Assembly: GCF_001949145.1 (NCBI RefSeq)
Contig: NW_019091371.1
Location: 2,368,992-2,432,991, forward strand
DNA from: Acanthaster planci
Lineage: Eukaryota > Echinodermata > Asteroidea > Valvatida > Acanthasteridae
Reading direction: 5' to 3'
DNA: 64,000 bases
The translations under genes and the position numbers were made by a program. Below are positions 63,971 through 64,000 of the stretch, piece after piece (position 1 is the stretch's first letter; the number at the start of each line of letters is the position of its first letter). Under the pieces are notes generated by a model that made no database searches, was not told where the DNA came from, and saw only the letters and a list, made by a program, of their open reading frames with translations.

Positions 63971-64000
63971 ATGACAACAGATCAGAAAGACGCTTTGCAG
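63971..64000 (+). CDS. SLCO-like: Second SLCO/OATP gene, first ten codons only
   Basis: After the duplicated upstream block, ATG opens the residues MTTDQKDALQ, against MTADQKYTSH in the first gene, in the same context (GCTAAAAATGAC). The two starts are 11,708 bp apart. The window ends here, so whether the rest of the gene is intact is unknown. The preserved start codon and frame favour a functional tandem paralogue. Confidence 0.75.
   Translation, partial: MTTDQKDALQ

Overview
The window is nuclear DNA from an animal, most likely a marine invertebrate deuterostome (echinoderm first choice, hemichordate or cephalochordate possible). The reasons are genes split into many short exons with GT-AG introns of roughly 0.3 to 4 kb, proteins that read closest to vertebrate families, many short foldback and hAT-like transposon remnants, and many scattered copies of the palindrome TACATGTA. 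There are two assembly gaps (13643-14597 and 33104-33556). The species assignment is inference.

Layout. (1) 2890-24242, plus strand: the AP-2 clathrin adaptor alpha subunit. Twenty exons are visible; the first exons lie before the window and at least one hinge exon is hidden in the first gap. (2) 24243-32890: 3' UTR, then a gene-poor stretch. (3) 32891-37693, minus strand: a complete five-exon BAX-type BCL-2 family gene of 217 residues with BH3, BH1, BH2 and a tail anchor. (4) 40944-47013, minus strand: a complete eight-exon gene for a 432-residue membrane-anchored JmjC-type 2-oxoglutarate/Fe(II) oxygenase. (5) 52263-61057, plus strand: a complete eleven-exon SLCO/OATP organic anion transporter of 736 residues with a Kazal-like loop and a PDZ-ligand-like C-terminus. 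(6) 63971-64000: the first ten codons of a second SLCO gene.

The strongest structural result is an old tandem segmental duplication. Its unit starts inside the first intron of the JmjC gene (about 46441) and runs through the SLCO gene to about 61960. At 61961-62183 a decayed copy of the JmjC exon 1/intron 1 boundary sits just downstream of the first SLCO gene. About 0.9 kb of the SLCO upstream region (about 51320-52262) is repeated at about 63095-63970, directly before a second SLCO start codon. The window therefore catches the beginning of a tandem SLCO array and the scar of its duplication.

Other notable structure: three hAT-like insertions with 8-bp target duplications (1178-2504, 23165-23623, 61090-61272), the first nested in another dispersed repeat whose uninterrupted copies are present in the same window; several two-copy foldback families; a tandemly repeated and decayed piece of an AP2A exon; and a possible 48-nt in-frame cassette exon in the AP-2 appendage. 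The genes have unrelated jobs (endocytosis, apoptosis, hydroxylation or demethylation, transport) and I see no operon-like logic. I found no RNA gene that looks intact, no CRISPR array and no viral gene. All exon joins are manual predictions from splice signals, reading phase and family resemblance.
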